Origin: Pelagophyceae sp. CCMP2097
Lineage: Eukaryota > Sar > Pelagophyceae
Length of the DNA stretch: 64,000 nucleotides
Assembly: GCA_026770575.1 (NCBI GenBank)
Contig: MU657180.1
Location: forward strand, 418,705 to 482,704
Reading direction: 5' to 3'
The translations under genes and the position numbers were made by a program. The notes beneath the pieces were generated by a model. It was not told the origin of the DNA. It saw only the letters and a program-made list of their open reading frames with translations, and did no database searches. Shown here in pieces: positions 12,170 through 23,658 of the stretch. How positions within the stretch are numbered: the first letter of the stretch is position 1; each line of letters opens with the position of its first letter.

Positions 12170-12488
12170 GGTGGGAAAGCCCGCCGCGCGGTCACAAGGC
12201 GCTGCGGCTCTGCAGTTCGAAGCGATCCAAGCCGCTTTTTGTAAGAGAGAGGAAAGTTTTGGGGATTTTCGCGGTTCAAGCAGAACACCAAAATTTGGAT
12301 TGGCCGCTCCCGCGACGAGCCCGCGCGCCTCGGCGAGCGTGTTCGCACTACATCGCAACCGGCGGAAGAGCTTCTGGCTCGGCCCGAAAAAAACAGGCGT
12401 TGGACCGGGCGTTTTATTACGACTCTTGTAAGTGAACACACGACCCGCCTTAACGGAGCTCGGGCGGCGCGGGGGCGGCGCACGCGCC

Positions 12489-13786
12489 ATGAGCCGCCCG
12501 ACGGACGCTGAGACGGGCGACTACCATGCGTACATTGCGCAGCGCGAGGCGCAGCGGCAGTCGCAGTCTTCACTCGACCGGCGTCCCGGCGGGTGGGCGT
12601 CAGGTCACCACCGAGCAGCCCCAGCCGCCCGCACCTCTGGGGCCCCAGTGGGCTGGTGCCGACGGGCCGTGCGTAGGCGCGTCTTGCTCCGGAGAGGGTC
12701 GCGGTCGATGCCTGCGGCGTACTTTGTCGTGGAGCGCATGACGATCGAAGACGTGGCCTCCGTCGTGACGGCCGCGCGGGCGCCGCGGCGCGGCCGTGGC
12801 GGCAAGACCGTTTCGGGCGAGCCCGAGGCGCCACCGCTTTTGGTGCCCACGTATGCGTCGCCGCTCTACGCGCGCGCCAGACTCGGCGCGCTCGAGCAGG
12901 CGGCGCTGCACCGCGCGCTCGTAGACGAGAGGGAAGCCTTCTTCACGCAGCGCCACGAGCGCGAATCACGGCGCGGCGAGGTCGAACACTTCGCCGCGAC
13001 GCGCCTCCAGGCCAGAGTCCGCGCCGCGCGCGCAAGGACGAACTCGAGCAACCGCGACGCGTACTCGGCAGACCGCCGCGGCAGGGCGGTGCGTCCAAAA
13101 CGCGCGCCGCGGGAGGGGCGCGCGCCGACGCGGCGCCCGCGCAGAGCATGCGGCGCCACCTCGTCCTGGCGCTGGCGGCAACGACGGACTGGGCCGTGCG
13201 GCGTGAAGACGTGGCAGCCCGGCTGCGCGCCGTCGCCGCGGCGCCCGCGGCCGGCTCGGCAGCGGCGACGGCAAAGGCGCTGCAGCGGCGGTGGCTCGCC
13301 GACGGCGCCGACGGCGCCGCGAAGCGGCACGCCGCCACGGCCGCGATCCAGGCTCGGACGGCGCCGCGGCTCCGCGAGGCGCACGAGCGCCGCGCAAACG
13401 CCGCGCAAACGCCCGTGCGCGCCGCCGAGCTCTTGCAGACCGTCTGGCGGCGGCGCCGCGCCACCGTCCGCGTCGCGTTCCGCCGCCGGCGCATGCACTT
13501 TGTGGCGGCCGTTGCGATCCAACGCACGGCGCGCCGGCGCCAGGCTTGTTGCTGCGTCGCCGCGCTCCGACAGAGCACGACGATGCCAGAGGTGCCGATT
13601 CTGTTCGAGGTGCCGAGGCTGCCCGAGGCGCTGACGCCGGCCCCGACACTGCCCGGAGAAGGCGCGCTATACCCGAAAGAAGGACAAGTTGCGCTCGACG
13701 CAGGAGCCGGAGTCGGCGCCGTCGACCCGGAAGACGATGACGACGACTTCATGTCTCAGGCGAACATCGACGAAAGTGTCTTCTAA
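12489..13786 (+). CDS. IQ-motif protein
   Basis: An ATG at 12489 (MSRPTDAETGDYHAYIAQRE) heads the gene, divergent from the channel gene with about 320 bp between starts. One intron is clear: 13089-13144 (GTGCGT to CGCAG, 56 bp) joins DRRGRA to SMRRHLVLALAATTD in phase 0. Splicing between 12580 and 12720 is not resolved; the reading frame there looks non-coding and one or two small introns are likely. IQ-like calmodulin-binding motifs are visible as AATRLQARVRAARAR (before the intron), AATAAIQARTAPRLREAHERR and VAAVAIQRTARRRQ, with AAELLQTVWRRRRATVR as a weaker one. The C-terminal tail is acidic (PEDDDDDFMSQANIDESVF). IQ motifs bind calmodulin or EF-hand light chains. No further domain recognised. 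Confidence 0.6.
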
Positions 13787-14035
13787 CAGCCGCACTCTAC
13801 CGACCCCCAGCGACACGGCAGAGCAGGGGCTCCTGGACGAACACGGGCCCTCAGTCGGTCAGGGAACATTTTACACGACGCGCGTCGGTCAGTCGGTCAG
13901 GGAGAGTCTTTGTCAGCAGCAGCGTCGTCTGAATCGTCTTCATCGGATGCGTGTTCGTCGTCTTCGGCGGTCGCGGGCGGTGCACGTCCATTGGATGTCT
14001 TTTCGCCTCGCCTCGGGGCCGTGTCGGGCCCGTGC

Positions 14036-14339
14036 CTAGCTGCCGAACGAGGCGCAGAAGGAGCCGTCGCACTTTCGGTCGAGTCCTTCGAAGTAGACGC
14101 TGATGATTTCGCTGAGGTGGCCCTGGAGGACCGCATTGCCCTTGAAGATGCGGTCCTTCCAGACGAGTTTGCGCACCGCCCGCGCCAATGCCGGCGCATC
14201 TCGAGCGATAATTCAAGAGGAGCGCGTTGGGTGCTTCCGCCGACAAGCGAAGGATGATTTTTAAGAGGTCGCCCAGTTCGAACACCTCGAGGACCGGCGC
14301 GTTGCCGGCGGCGGCGCCCATGAGGCCTCGTGCGTCCAC
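14036..14339 (-). CDS. Small hypothetical protein with a frame break
   Basis: From an ATG at 14339 the frame reads MDARGLMGAAAGNAPVLEVF and continues through LGDLLKIILRLSAEAPNALL, then loses coding character. From about 14215 the +1-shifted frame reads IIARDAPALARAVRKLVWKD and on to LDRKCDGSFCASFGS with a stop at 14036-14038. The two halves look like one protein broken by a single-base shift; no intron fits the short overlap. A third frame downstream (13897-14036) carries an acidic stretch that could be a further exon. The start lies 100 bp from the divergent cyclophilin gene. Family not recognised. A sequencing indel, a programmed shift or decay are all possible. Confidence 0.4.
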
Positions 14340-14438
14340 CTCCGTGCGTCCACCTCTTCCGTGCCAGTGGGACCCGAGACCGTTTCGGCGATTTACTAGA
14401 AACAGCGATCGTTCCGGCAGTCCATCCCCTTCGTAAGC

Positions 14439-15949
14439 ATGAGCGGCAGCATGAACCCCGTCGCGACGTTCGAGACGACGAAAGGTGCGTATGGGAGCGC
14501 GGGTCCCCCGTACTTTTGGCGTATGGATTCACCGAGAGATAATCCTATAGGCACTTTCAAGGCCGAGATCTACCTGGACCGCGTCCCTCGCACGGCTTCC
14601 AACTTCATCGACCTGGCCCAGTCGGGCTTCTACGACGGGCTGCACTTCCACCGCGTCATTGCGGGGTTCATGAATCAGTTTGGGTGCCCGAACTCCAAAG
14701 ACGCAAAGTCGAAGCGATCCGGCCAGGGCGGCCCTCCCGACGGGACCTTCAAGAACTTGAAGACTGGCGCCGTGGAGAAGCGGAGCAACGGCGGCAACAT
14801 CAAAGACGAAAACATCGACCGGACGTCGAACAAGGTCGGCACGCTCTCGATGGCCAACACCGGGTCGCCAAACTCCGGCGGCTCGCAGTTCTTCCTCAAC
14901 GTCGCGCACAACGCCAACCTCGACTGGTGCGAATGCATGCGGAGGTTTCGAGACAGAGGCCCCGGTGTATGCCCTTCTGCCAAGGTATAGAGGTATATAC
15001 ACTGGTGAGAGGCCCCTCGACCAGGTCCCCTCCCACACTTCTCTATCAGGTTCTCCGGCGGGTCTTCAAAGCACCCGGTCTTTGGCGCGATTGTGGACAA
15101 GCAATCCTTAGCCATTGCGGTGGCCATTTCGAAGGTCAAGACGCGCGAAGTAGACGACAATCCCGTGGAGCCGATCAAGATGAAGAAGGTGACCATCGAA
15201 TTCCCCGGCGGCGCGCCCGGCGGCACCGCCGAGGCGTCCAAGGCGGTCAAGACGGCGCCGGTGGCTGGGAAGAACCCTATCGCCACGTTCAACACGACCA
15301 AGGGCTCGTTCGACTGCGAGATCTTCCTCGACAAGACGCCTATTACCGCTTCAAACTTCATCGACCTGGCCAAGAGCGGCTTTTACAACGGCCTTCACTT
15401 CCACCGCGTGATTCCGGGTTTCATGAACCAATTTGGCTGCCCACATTCAAAGGACCCAAAATCGAAGCGATCCGGGACGGGCGGCCCCGCCGACGGCACC
15501 TCGTTTGTCAACTTGAAGACGGGGGGGCAGGAAAAGCGGTTCAACGGAGGCAACATCAAGGACGAGCACACCGACAAGACTTCAAACATCCCTGGCACGC
15601 TCTCTATGGCCAATACGGGCCAGAAGAACTCTGGCGGCTCGCAGTTCTTCCTCAACGTCGCCGACAACGCCAACTTGGACTGGTGCGCGGCGTTTAGAGA
15701 GACACCTCTTTGCCCCACGCCTCTCAAAATAGGTTCTCGCCCGGCGCGTCCAAGCACCCCGTCTTCGGCAAGTGTGTCGACAAGGCTTCTCTTGCCGTCG
15801 CCGTCCAGATCAGCAAGGTGCGCACCAACGCAGACGACGCGCCTTTGGAGCCGGTGAAGATGACGAGCGTCGTTATCACCATGCCAGCCGACAAGAAGCG
15901 CGCAAACGACGACGACGCAGAGGCCCCGGCCAAGAAGAACCAAAAATGA
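14439..15949 (+). CDS. Tandem two-domain cyclophilin (peptidyl-prolyl isomerase)
   Basis: Four exons (14439-14484, 14551-14926, 15050-15682, 15733-15949) give 423 residues. Two cyclophilin-type PPIase domains (about 5-195 and 215-405) follow one another. Each has the start of the fold ([20 protein letters not shown] and [20 protein letters not shown]), the active-site F-H-R-V-I and G-F-M-N-Q-F-G motifs, MANTG, and [10 protein letters not shown] with NANLDW. Each domain is interrupted by an intron inside the same Trp codon (TG|G of NLDW), followed by [12 protein letters not shown] or [12 protein letters not shown]. The shared intron position shows the domains duplicated after that intron existed. 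Cyclophilins catalyse proline cis-trans isomerisation in folding. No signal peptide, so probably cytosolic or nuclear; the C-terminus is Lys/Asp-rich ([18 protein letters not shown]). Confidence 0.9.
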
Positions 15950-16034
15950 GCGCTGCAGCGCGCCGGCGGACGCCCCTCGGCTCCCGCTATTGAACCAAGC
16001 ACGGTTGATTTACAAAGCCTCGGTTTTCGTTGGC

Positions 16035-17140
16035 CTAAGCGACTGTAAAGGCGGTGCCGAGCGTCGGGAGCCTGCCTCTAGCGCTCTGCTGCTTGGTCAA
16101 AGCCTGCGAGTAGAGGGAGAAGCGCGTGATCTGGCGGCGGATGTGCCTGTCCTCGGAGACTTGGTGCCAGTGGATCATCTTCTGCAGAGTCGCATCCGGC
16201 CGCGACGCCGCCGCCGCGTTCATCGGCACGAGGCGCACGTCGGGGAACGGCTCCGCGTGGAACGCCGTAGGGAACACCGGCCGAGGCAGCTGCGCCGGCG
16301 GCGGCCTAAGCGCAGAGTCACGCCGGGGCGCGCGCGCGCAAAGGGCGCGTCAAAGACGCGGGGCTTTTGCGTTGACGCGGCCGCGGCCCGTGCGCCGGGC
16401 GTCGGCACGCGGCGCTGCTTTTTGAGCGGCGTCGGCGTGGCCGGCACTTTCGAGAGGAGGCCGTACTCGCCGAGCGACCGCTCCTGCGCCAGCGAGAGGA
16501 GCGACGCCTTGGAGTGCAGGTCCGCCGTGCGCGCGAGCGAACTGCCCATGGACGCGCGCGACTCCTCGTCGGCGCGGATTGCCGCCTGCTGCTGCCGCCG
16601 CCGCTGCCGCCGCCGACGGTCGTCCTCGCGCTCCTGCAGCTCCTGCCCGGAGCCGGTGTCGAAGCTCGCCGACGAACGCAACGGCCGGCCGTCCTAGAGA
16701 AGCGCCTCGGGGGCCCCGCCGGCGGCGCAGAGTCCCGGCCCGTCGACCCCTTTTCGGCGGACCGACGCGACCCGCCCACGAGCACGGGACGCACGTCGAG
16801 CGAGAGCGCGGCGTCGAGCGCGAGGGAGCACGAGGACGCTGCGTTAGAGAGCGGGGGCGCGTCCTCCGGCCACCCCGCGCGCATCCGGCGCACCGTCCGG
16901 CTCCCGTTCTCGACGAGGGCCCTAGAATACATATTTTATCGACGGCGCCGCAGAGGCCGGCGAGGCTCGAGGCGAAGGGAGGGGGCAGCGCCCGAGGCGA
17001 GGCGGCAGCGCCCGCGGCGCGCGGCGAGGCGAGGGGACTAGGCTCGAAAGTGACGCGGGTAATTGCGAGCGAATCGAGCCGCGGAAGCCCTGCGCGTCGT
17101 CGGCCGTGTAATCCAACGACAACTGCGACGTCAGGCTCAT
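16035..17140 (-). CDS. Hypothetical protein, basic middle region
   Basis: The likely start is the ATG at 17140 (MSLTSQLSLDYTADDAQGF). A probable intron ends at a TCTAG just inside 16921 and leads to LVENGSRTVRRMRAGWPEDA. A well-supported 101-bp intron, 16694-16794 (GTGCGT to CTCTAG), joins ALSLD to DGRPLRSSASFDTGSGQEL. The middle is a charged Arg/Gln helix (EREDDRRRRQRRRQQQAAIR) followed by LHSKASLLSLAQERSLGEYG. Near 16300 the frame changes without a convincing intron to PAQLPRPVFPTAFHAEPFPD and then MIHWHQVSEDRHIRRQITRF, ending at 16035. The final segment is the most protein-like, but I do not recognise a family. First exon and final frame are uncertain. Confidence 0.45.
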
Positions 17141-17418
17141 GGTCCCGTGAGCGCGGAACGCGCCGTCGTCGGGCGAACGGCTCGCGGGCGTTTCGACTCG
17201 TAACTTGCCCTGCTTGTTAATATTTCGGGGTCGCCAAACGACGCGCAAATCTTGTGCAAATCGCAGGCGTTGCGTCATTGACGTCTGAAGTACATTTACC
17301 CTAACCTGAACCCACATTGAAATTTCGTGCAAAATTTTCTTAGAAGCTTCGCGTCGCGCGCATCGTTATCTGGCTAGCCGTCGACGGCGCGCTTGCAAGG
17401 GTGTTGGCACAGTCGGTC

Positions 17419-18468
17419 ATGGCCAGCACGCCGAAGGAGTCGTTCTTCAGCCGCGAGAGCGCGCGGCGGATGAGCGAGTCCGCGGCGACGTCAGCAGTAA
17501 GTTTTTTCTCTCGGAAAGTCTTCCAGCTGGCCAGAGAAGAGCGCTTGCGGCTCGCATCCCCACGCAGGCCTCTAGGCGAGCGCGGGTTTGGGCATGCGGG
17601 CCAAGGGCAAGGAGCTTGCTGGCCACGTGTCGAAGGCGACGAGTCGGCCGACGGGCGCGCAGCCGTGCCGCGTGGGCTTTGTGGGCATCGCCCGCGACCG
17701 AGACCTCGTCGTCTGGGCGCACGACGCCGGTGACAGGGGCCCGCACGCGCACGTCCTCAGCGCGCGTTACGCCGCCTTGGGCCGGAAACTCGCATCGAGG
17801 AAAGATGAGCCGGGATGGGACGAGGTCGCCGACGCGGGCTCGGCGGCGCAGCCGGCGGCCAAGGGCGGCGGCGCGATGCGCGCCATCTCGCTGCCGGTGT
17901 GCGACGTCCAAGGGACGACGAGCTACATTGTCGCGTTTGGGGCCGCGTACCCGGTGGCCAAAGCTCAGCTGCTCTGCGAGCGCCTCGCTTTGATGCTCGG
18001 GGCCCTCGTCGACGCCGAGCTCCAAGCCGGCGAGGGCCGGATGACGCCGGTAAGCATTCGAGGCATCGTCTTTGAGGCGGCAAACACGCATCGTTAGGCC
18101 GGCGCCAAGGATCTTCGCGCGATGCTGGAGCGCGAGGTCGCCTCGGCAAACGACTTTAGCGCCGCCGAGAGCGTGACGCACAAGGTCGAGGAAGTGTGAG
18201 TCTCGACTCTTATGCGACCGTCTGAATCGGACGTTGCAGGCGCGCGATAATGGAGCACAACGTGGAAATGTTGCTGGACCGCGGCGACAAGCTCGAGAAG
18301 CTGGAGCACCAGTCGGAATCTCTAAAGTCGGCGGCGGGCATGTTCCGGAAACAGTCTAGGAAGCTGAAGCGGTGGCACCTCATGAACAAGGTCAAGTGGG
18401 GCGTCGCAGTGGGGACGCTCGTCACTGCCTCTATCGCCATCCCAATCGCCCTCCTCGTGGCGATATGA
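17419..18468 (+). CDS. Longin-type R-SNARE (VAMP7/Ykt6-like)
   Basis: Four exons (17419-17496, 17576-18049, 18098-18195, 18240-18468) give 292 residues. After a short N-terminal extension, residues 40-180 look like a longin domain (VGFVGIARDRDLVVWAHDAG, SYIVAFGAAYPVAKAQLLCE). The SNARE motif runs from about 212 (DFSAAESVTHKVEEVRAIME) to 265. It contains the zero-layer arginine in MLLDRGDKLEKLEHQSE and ends in FRKQSRKLKRWHLMNKVKW. A single C-terminal transmembrane helix (VAVGTLVTASIAIPIALLVA) anchors it as a tail-anchored protein. R-SNAREs pair with three Q-SNARE helices to drive vesicle fusion. The membrane anchor argues for a VAMP7-type protein rather than lipid-anchored Ykt6. Confidence 0.88.
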
Positions 18469-18540
18469 AACACGTCTAGAGATAACTTTTAGATCCCCAT
18501 CGACTCGAGCGGGCATTTGGGACGTGGCGCGGGCCGGACA

Positions 18541-20639
18541 CTAGTCGTCGTCGTCGTCGTCGAGGAACGTCTCTCGCTTTTTGCGGAGGGCGTCGTTTTC
18601 TCGGCGGAGGGCGTCGTTGTCCGCGAGCACTCTTGCAAATTGGTCCGTGTGCGCGCGCAGCATGGCGGAGATCTCAGAGTGCTGCATCTCGAACCTATAG
18701 CCCGTGCGATTGGCCGATGCTTCGGGCCGACGGCAAAGACGCACTGGCGCAGGACGTCCAGGTGCAAGTTCTGCACGTCGCGCCGGACCTCATCCTAGCG
18801 GCTGCGTGAAGGCGCGTCGGTCGTTGCAAAAACGCACCATCGCGCAACGGAGCGCCGCCGTCTCCGAGACTTCTTCGCCGTCTGCTGACGGCGCCCGCGG
18901 TGCGTGCGCGTCGTGCGAAGCCGCCGATTCGTGCGCGTCGCGCGAGGCGGCCGGCTTGAGGTCGACGTCTCGCGCGTGGTCGAGCGAGGCGCCGTTTCGG
19001 AGAGTGTCTTGTCGGCCAGTATCTTTTCGACTCGGGGCGGCGGCCTCGTAGCCGTTGTCGTCGTCGCGGTCGTCGCGGTCATCGCGGTCGTCGTCGCGGT
19101 CGTCGTCATCTTCGTCGCGGTCGTCGCCGTAGTGCGACGGCGCGGGGCCGGCGGGCGGGCTCGGCGGCAGCGGCGTCGGCGGCGGCTGGCTCTGCGGCGG
19201 GCGCGGGGCCTTGTCGGGCGTCGGCCGCGCCCATTCGGGCGCTTGCCGGCTCGGCCGGTCGCGGGCGTCGGCGGACTCGCGCGCGTCTGCGGACGTAAAT
19301 GCGGTCCCGAGGCTCGTGTCACCAAAGTCGGGCTGCCGCCGGTCTCCGCGCGGCTCAGGCCGCCGCGCGTCGACGGCGACGTGATGGAGCGTCTCGATGA
19401 CGTGCGGTCTTGATGCGTCGAAGTAGGCAACAGGCTCGGCCGTGTTGCGCAGGTCGTACGCGGCGACGCGCCCAGACGCGAGGCCGGCGACGACGACGCA
19501 CTCGCTCGCAAAAGCCAGCGCCGTCACCGCGGCGCCGGCGTCGAGGACCTTGACGCACCGCCGCTGCTCCAAGTCCCAAAAGCCCACGGCCCCGCAGAGT
19601 GTAGTCGACGCGACGAACTTATGGTTGACCGGTGAAAAGGCCAGGCCGCGAGCCTCGCCCGCGCCGCGCCCGCGCCTAAGTCGATCACTCGTCGTCGGAG
19701 ACCCCGGGGAAGGGTGGCGTTACCCCGTGTCCGTGGGGAGGAGCTCGGCGACTGTCTCGGCTCGGTACGTGTCCCAGATTCTGACGCTCCCGTCGCCGTG
19801 CAGCGCGCCGAGGACGTGCGCCCGCGCGGAGATGGGCGAGAACTCCAGGGCCGAGACGGCCGCGCGGCCCTCGCGCACGGCCAGGCGAGCAAGCAGCTGC
19901 TTGCTGCGCACGCGGTGCAGGAGCACTTCTCCGCCAGCGTCTGCCGACGCCACCGAGCCGCCCGCGGAATCGAAGCGCACCGCGCCTGGTTTTTCAAAGG
20001 GTCAGAAGGCGCACGGCCAGCGTGGTTCACGTACGACGGGACTCGCCTGCTGCCTCTCACGATTATGTAATGGCACGGTTTTCCGATCTCCCACGCGGCT
20101 ACGCACGAATGGCTGAAGTGTGGTCGTCGATGCGCCTCACGACGTTTTGCCGCTTCACGTCCCAGATCGACAGCACGCCGGCCTCGCCTGAAACGCGCGC
20201 GTGAAGTGTGCACAGGAGAGACTGGTCGCACCGCCGGCGGCTACGATGCGTCCCGACTTTTCAAAGTCGATGCACAGCAGCGAATCCTCCTCTGGCTGCG
20301 TCAGCTGCATGACCACGCGCGCGTCGTGCACCGACGAGACGCAGACCGAATCGCCGCCGCACGAGGCCACGAACCTGCGCGCGGCGTCGTCGTCAAACGC
20401 AGCGTCGAGGCGCCATCATCACTACGTGGAGACAGCCCAAGAGGCGCCGGTGGGGTGTACTGTCCGTTTGCGCTGCACACGGCGGCGCGGACCTACGCGG
20501 CGGCCTCGAGCAATGCCTTATAGAGAGGATAGCGCACCGGCGGCGTCACGATCTGGCATCGGAGGCGGAGCGCGTCGTCGGACGACGTCGCGTAGATGCC
20601 GAGCTCGGCGCCGCCGCAGGCGACGAGGACGCCGCGCAT
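18541..20639 (-). CDS. NEDD1: NEDD1-like WD40 protein, gamma-tubulin recruitment
   Basis: Eight exons (20639-20538, 20492-20461, 20374-20232, 20187-20107, 19985-19724, 19675-18838, 18794-18745, 18694-18541) give 553 residues in agreed phase. WD40 repeats occupy about 1-300 (FVASCGGDSVCVSSVHDARV, GVLSIWDVKRQNVVRRIDDH, GDGSVRIWDTYRAETVAELL, GAVGFWDLEQRRCVKVLDAG). A proline- and Asp/Arg-rich linker follows. The end of the protein (RRDVQNLHLDVLRQFEMQHS then LADNDALRRENDALRKK) matches the helical C-terminus by which NEDD1 binds the gamma-tubulin ring complex: a Leu-rich helix with R-Q-F, then a leucine-zipper-like E-N-x-x-L-R helix. NEDD1 recruits gamma-tubulin to centrosomes and spindles. Introns are 43 to 121 bp. 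The start at 20639 begins the first blade; an upstream in-frame ATG at 20873 is less likely because it overlaps the divergent gene. Confidence 0.82.
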
Positions 20640-20758
20640 GGCGCCCTCGGCGTCGCACACGACGCGGCCAGTGTTTCGCCAAAACAATTCGAACGAATCG
20701 GGGAACTGTGAGGCGCCGTAGGTCTCGCGCGCGCCCCCTCGGGTCGGGCACGGCTGCG

Positions 20759-21996
20759 ATGCTGGCCCCGCGCCCGCGGGAGGGTGGGGAGCGGCCGCCG
20801 CCGAAGAAGCGTAAAAAAGCGCAAAGGGACGCAGAAAGGGACTGTACGGACCTTTATGTCCTCTCGGCCACACTCGCCTGCGCGCGGCGAAAATGCGCCA
20901 ACTGCGTCTACAAGCTCTGCCTCTACTCGTCGCCGACGCACGCTTTGCCGCCCAACGGAAGGCCGGAGGCTTGCTTGCGAGCGTTGGAGAAGAAGACGTC
21001 GACGGCGGGCGCGCAGCTCTTCGCCGGGGCGAAGACTTTAACAGTCGGCGACGGCGACTTGAGTTTCTCCGTCGCCCTGGCCAGGGCGGGGGTCGACGTC
21101 ACCGCGACGACGATTGCCGCCGATCTCGCAGAACTCGAGGCGTGAGTTTGTTGGTCACCCATGCAGTTGGTCGAAAGACCCCCGTCGAAGACAAGGCTGC
21201 ATTAGGCTCTACCCCGGCGTGGACGTCGAGTCGCACGTGGACGAGATGCGGAAGTTGGGCCGCCGCGTGGGGTTCGGCGTGGACGCGACGCGGCTGCGCG
21301 AGACTTTGGAGGGCGGCGCTTTCTACGACCGAGTCGTTTTCAACTTCCCCTGCATCGCCGTGGAGAACGGCCAGGACGGGCAGTCGCCGGCTTCGAAAAA
21401 GATTGATGAGAGTGCCTTAAACGACAACAAAAAGCTCCTAACGGACTTTGCCTCGTCGGCTCTCAAAGTGCTCAAGCAGGGCGGCGAGCTCTTCGTGACG
21501 CACAAGTCGACGCCGCCGTTCTCCTGGTGGCGCGTGCTGGAGACGATCGGGGCCGTCTCGGACAAGTTCCGGTCGCTGGAAGGGTGCGTGTCTTTGTGAC
21601 GTCGAGGAAAGAGCCGATCCGTGGATGCAACTCCGTAGGCGCGGCGCCATCGTCTTCGACCGGACGTCGTTTGCGCCGTATTCGAACAGAAAGGCGAAGA
21701 ACAAGCAGGGGTTCCCGGTGCACGACGCGCTGACGTACGTCTTCGCCACGCCACATTTACCAGACCTCGTCGTCAACGACCACGCGACGCCGAAATCGAC
21801 TTTAAACGCGACGCTGCCCAACACGCTCAAGACCAAACGGTCGCCCGACGAGACGCCTTCCAGTAAGTACGAGCCTGCCAGCGACGTCGACGCTTTGGAC
21901 CTCGAAAACGAACCCTACTTGCTTCCCGTGGACGCGCCCCTCCTCTCCGCGCTCCGCGCCGGCATTGCGCTCCGACCACCCGCGAAAAAGAACTAG
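20759..21996 (+). CDS. BMT5-like rRNA methyltransferase
   Basis: Three exons (20759-21141, 21206-21583, 21639-21996) give 372 residues. A basic N-terminus (PPPKKRKKAQRD) suggests a nuclear or nucleolar location and is followed by a short Cys-rich stretch (CARRKCANCVYKLC). The Rossmann fold starts with LTVGDGDLSFSVALARAGVD, the AdoMet-binding loop typical of the BMT5/DUF2431 family (consensus VGEGdFSFsl). It continues with VGFGVDATRL and FYDRVVFNFPC, where the family usually has FNFPH. GGELFVTHKSTPPFSWW follows. Yeast Bmt5 methylates a uridine N3 of 25S rRNA, so ribosome biogenesis is the inferred role. The Cys in place of His after FNFP is worth noting. Start is 120 bp from the divergent NEDD1-like gene. 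Confidence 0.82.
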
Positions 21997-22156
21997 CCCC
22001 TTCGCCCAAATCTCGTCCCGCCAAAGGCATCGGGGCAGCACGGCCCGTCGTCTTAAGTTGTGGAATCGCGGCTTTTGGCCGCCAGAGCTCACGAAAATGG
22101 TGTATGATTATGATGAGTTCGCGCCATGTCGAGTCGTCTACCGGCGGCGGGCGTGT

Positions 22157-23523
22157 TCAAAAAGGGTTGGAGACGTAGGCGTGCGCGACGGGCGCCGTCG
22201 CTTCGGCATAAGACGGATTCAACGAAGCCTCGCGCGCCGCCATCGGCGAGCGCGCCACCGGCGGCTCGACGCCGCCGGGCCGCTCGTAGGCATTGTATTG
22301 CGGGCCGTCGTCGCGGTCGTTGTCTAAAGCGTTGAGAGCCGCGTGCAGCTTGGCGCATGCGGCCGTGGGCGAAATCTCGCCCGCCAAAAGTTGCTTGGCG
22401 CGGACCTGCTTGGCGTAGTGGCGCTCGTTGACGGCGGACCGTTCGTTGATCACCGACCCTTCGAGAGAAACGCCGGCGAAGAGGCCCTTTGAGATTGAAT
22501 ACGTGTAAATGGGCGCCATCGCCTTTGGCTGCGCCGCCACGCCAGCCTCGCGAGACAGGCCCACGGGGCCCGCCACCGCGCCGATCTGGCCGCCCAGAGC
22601 GACCTGGCCGCCCGCCGAGAACGAGTCGACGGCCTCTTGCCTGGGACAGAGGTTCGATCGAAGGCGCCTGCAAACGGAAAAGACTCACGTGTTCAGCACG
22701 ATGAGGAAGTCTGCTACTTGGGCGCCGATCTGGAAGCCGACGGAGAGGCCGATCGTGCCGATGGCCGACGGAGCGGACCACGAGTCGTCTGCCAACTTTG
22801 CGAGCACGATGCCTGTCCCAAACCTCCCAGAAAACGCAAACCCGACCTTTGTGACGCGCAGAAACGCGAGGCCGCGCGCCGCCTGGAGCACGCCCCGGCC
22901 GGGGCCCATGCTCTGCGAGGCCAGCATGGTGGCCAGGATCCTTTCTGCTTTGGTCAGCTCTTCATCCAGCCGAAAGTTGATGAAACCCGGCGAGTTGTCC
23001 GACTCGTCGCGCTTCGTGCGCCGCTCCAGCATCAGCGTCAGCGGCCGCTGCGGGTTTGCGCGGATAGCGGTGACGACGTCGCGGTACGCGGAAGTCGGCG
23101 TCTGGTCGACGCGCACGACGCGGTCGCCCATTTCGACCTATTGCTCCGGAATCTTCCTTTGCGTCGTCCCCCCGGCGGTCTTCATTCCCGAGGGTCTGGT
23201 CCAGGACGCGGGTGGCCACGGCGTGGTACGCCGCTTCTCCCTCGGCCTCGACGGCCGTCACCACGCCTTCGCCCCCACTCTCAGACACCGTGAAACCGAG
23301 TGCCGCCTACGAGCGACGCACTTTTTCGCGGGGCGTTTCGGCCGCGGGCGAGAAGCGTTGGAGTGCATGACAGGAAAGAAGAAGCCGCGCGAAATGGACG
23401 CACCCCAGAAAAAGTCACTTCCCAAGTCTCCGCGGCCCCAGTTTCTTTGCCTTGCACGCCGCGGAACGCGTCCTCGGCGCCCAGCTTGACGTCTTGCGCC
23501 ATGCGCAAAAAGTAGCCGGCCAT
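22157..23523 (-). CDS. PDZ-SYLF domain protein
   Basis: Four exons (23523-23404, 23306-23220, 23137-22689, 22640-22157) give 379 residues in agreed phase. A PDZ domain spans about 34-105: AALGFTVSESGGEGVVTAVE, then VEMGDRVVRVDQTPTSAYRD after an 82-bp intron. A SYLF (Ysc84/SH3YL1) lipid-binding domain follows at about 140-290: GPGRGVLQAARGLAFLRVTK, GFAFSGRFGTGIVLAKL, WSAPSAIGTIGLSVGFQIGA, then across a 48-bp intron SAGGQVALGGQIGAVAGPVG. It ends with the usual YTYSISKGLFAGVSLEGSV strand. SYLF domains bind phosphoinositides and often actin. PDZ domains bind C-terminal peptides, so a membrane-actin scaffold role is inferred. The start at 23523 is the first ATG; an upstream exon is possible. Confidence 0.85.
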
Positions 23524-23658
23524 CCCTCGCGCCGCGACGAAGAACTTCCGGCGCACCCTCACCAGTGAATGTTTACGAGGCGCAAAAGAACTCGCCGAAG
23601 CGAGTTCCGGCGACAAATCCACGCGCCGCCTGCGACGCGCGCGTTGCTCCCCGGGCAA

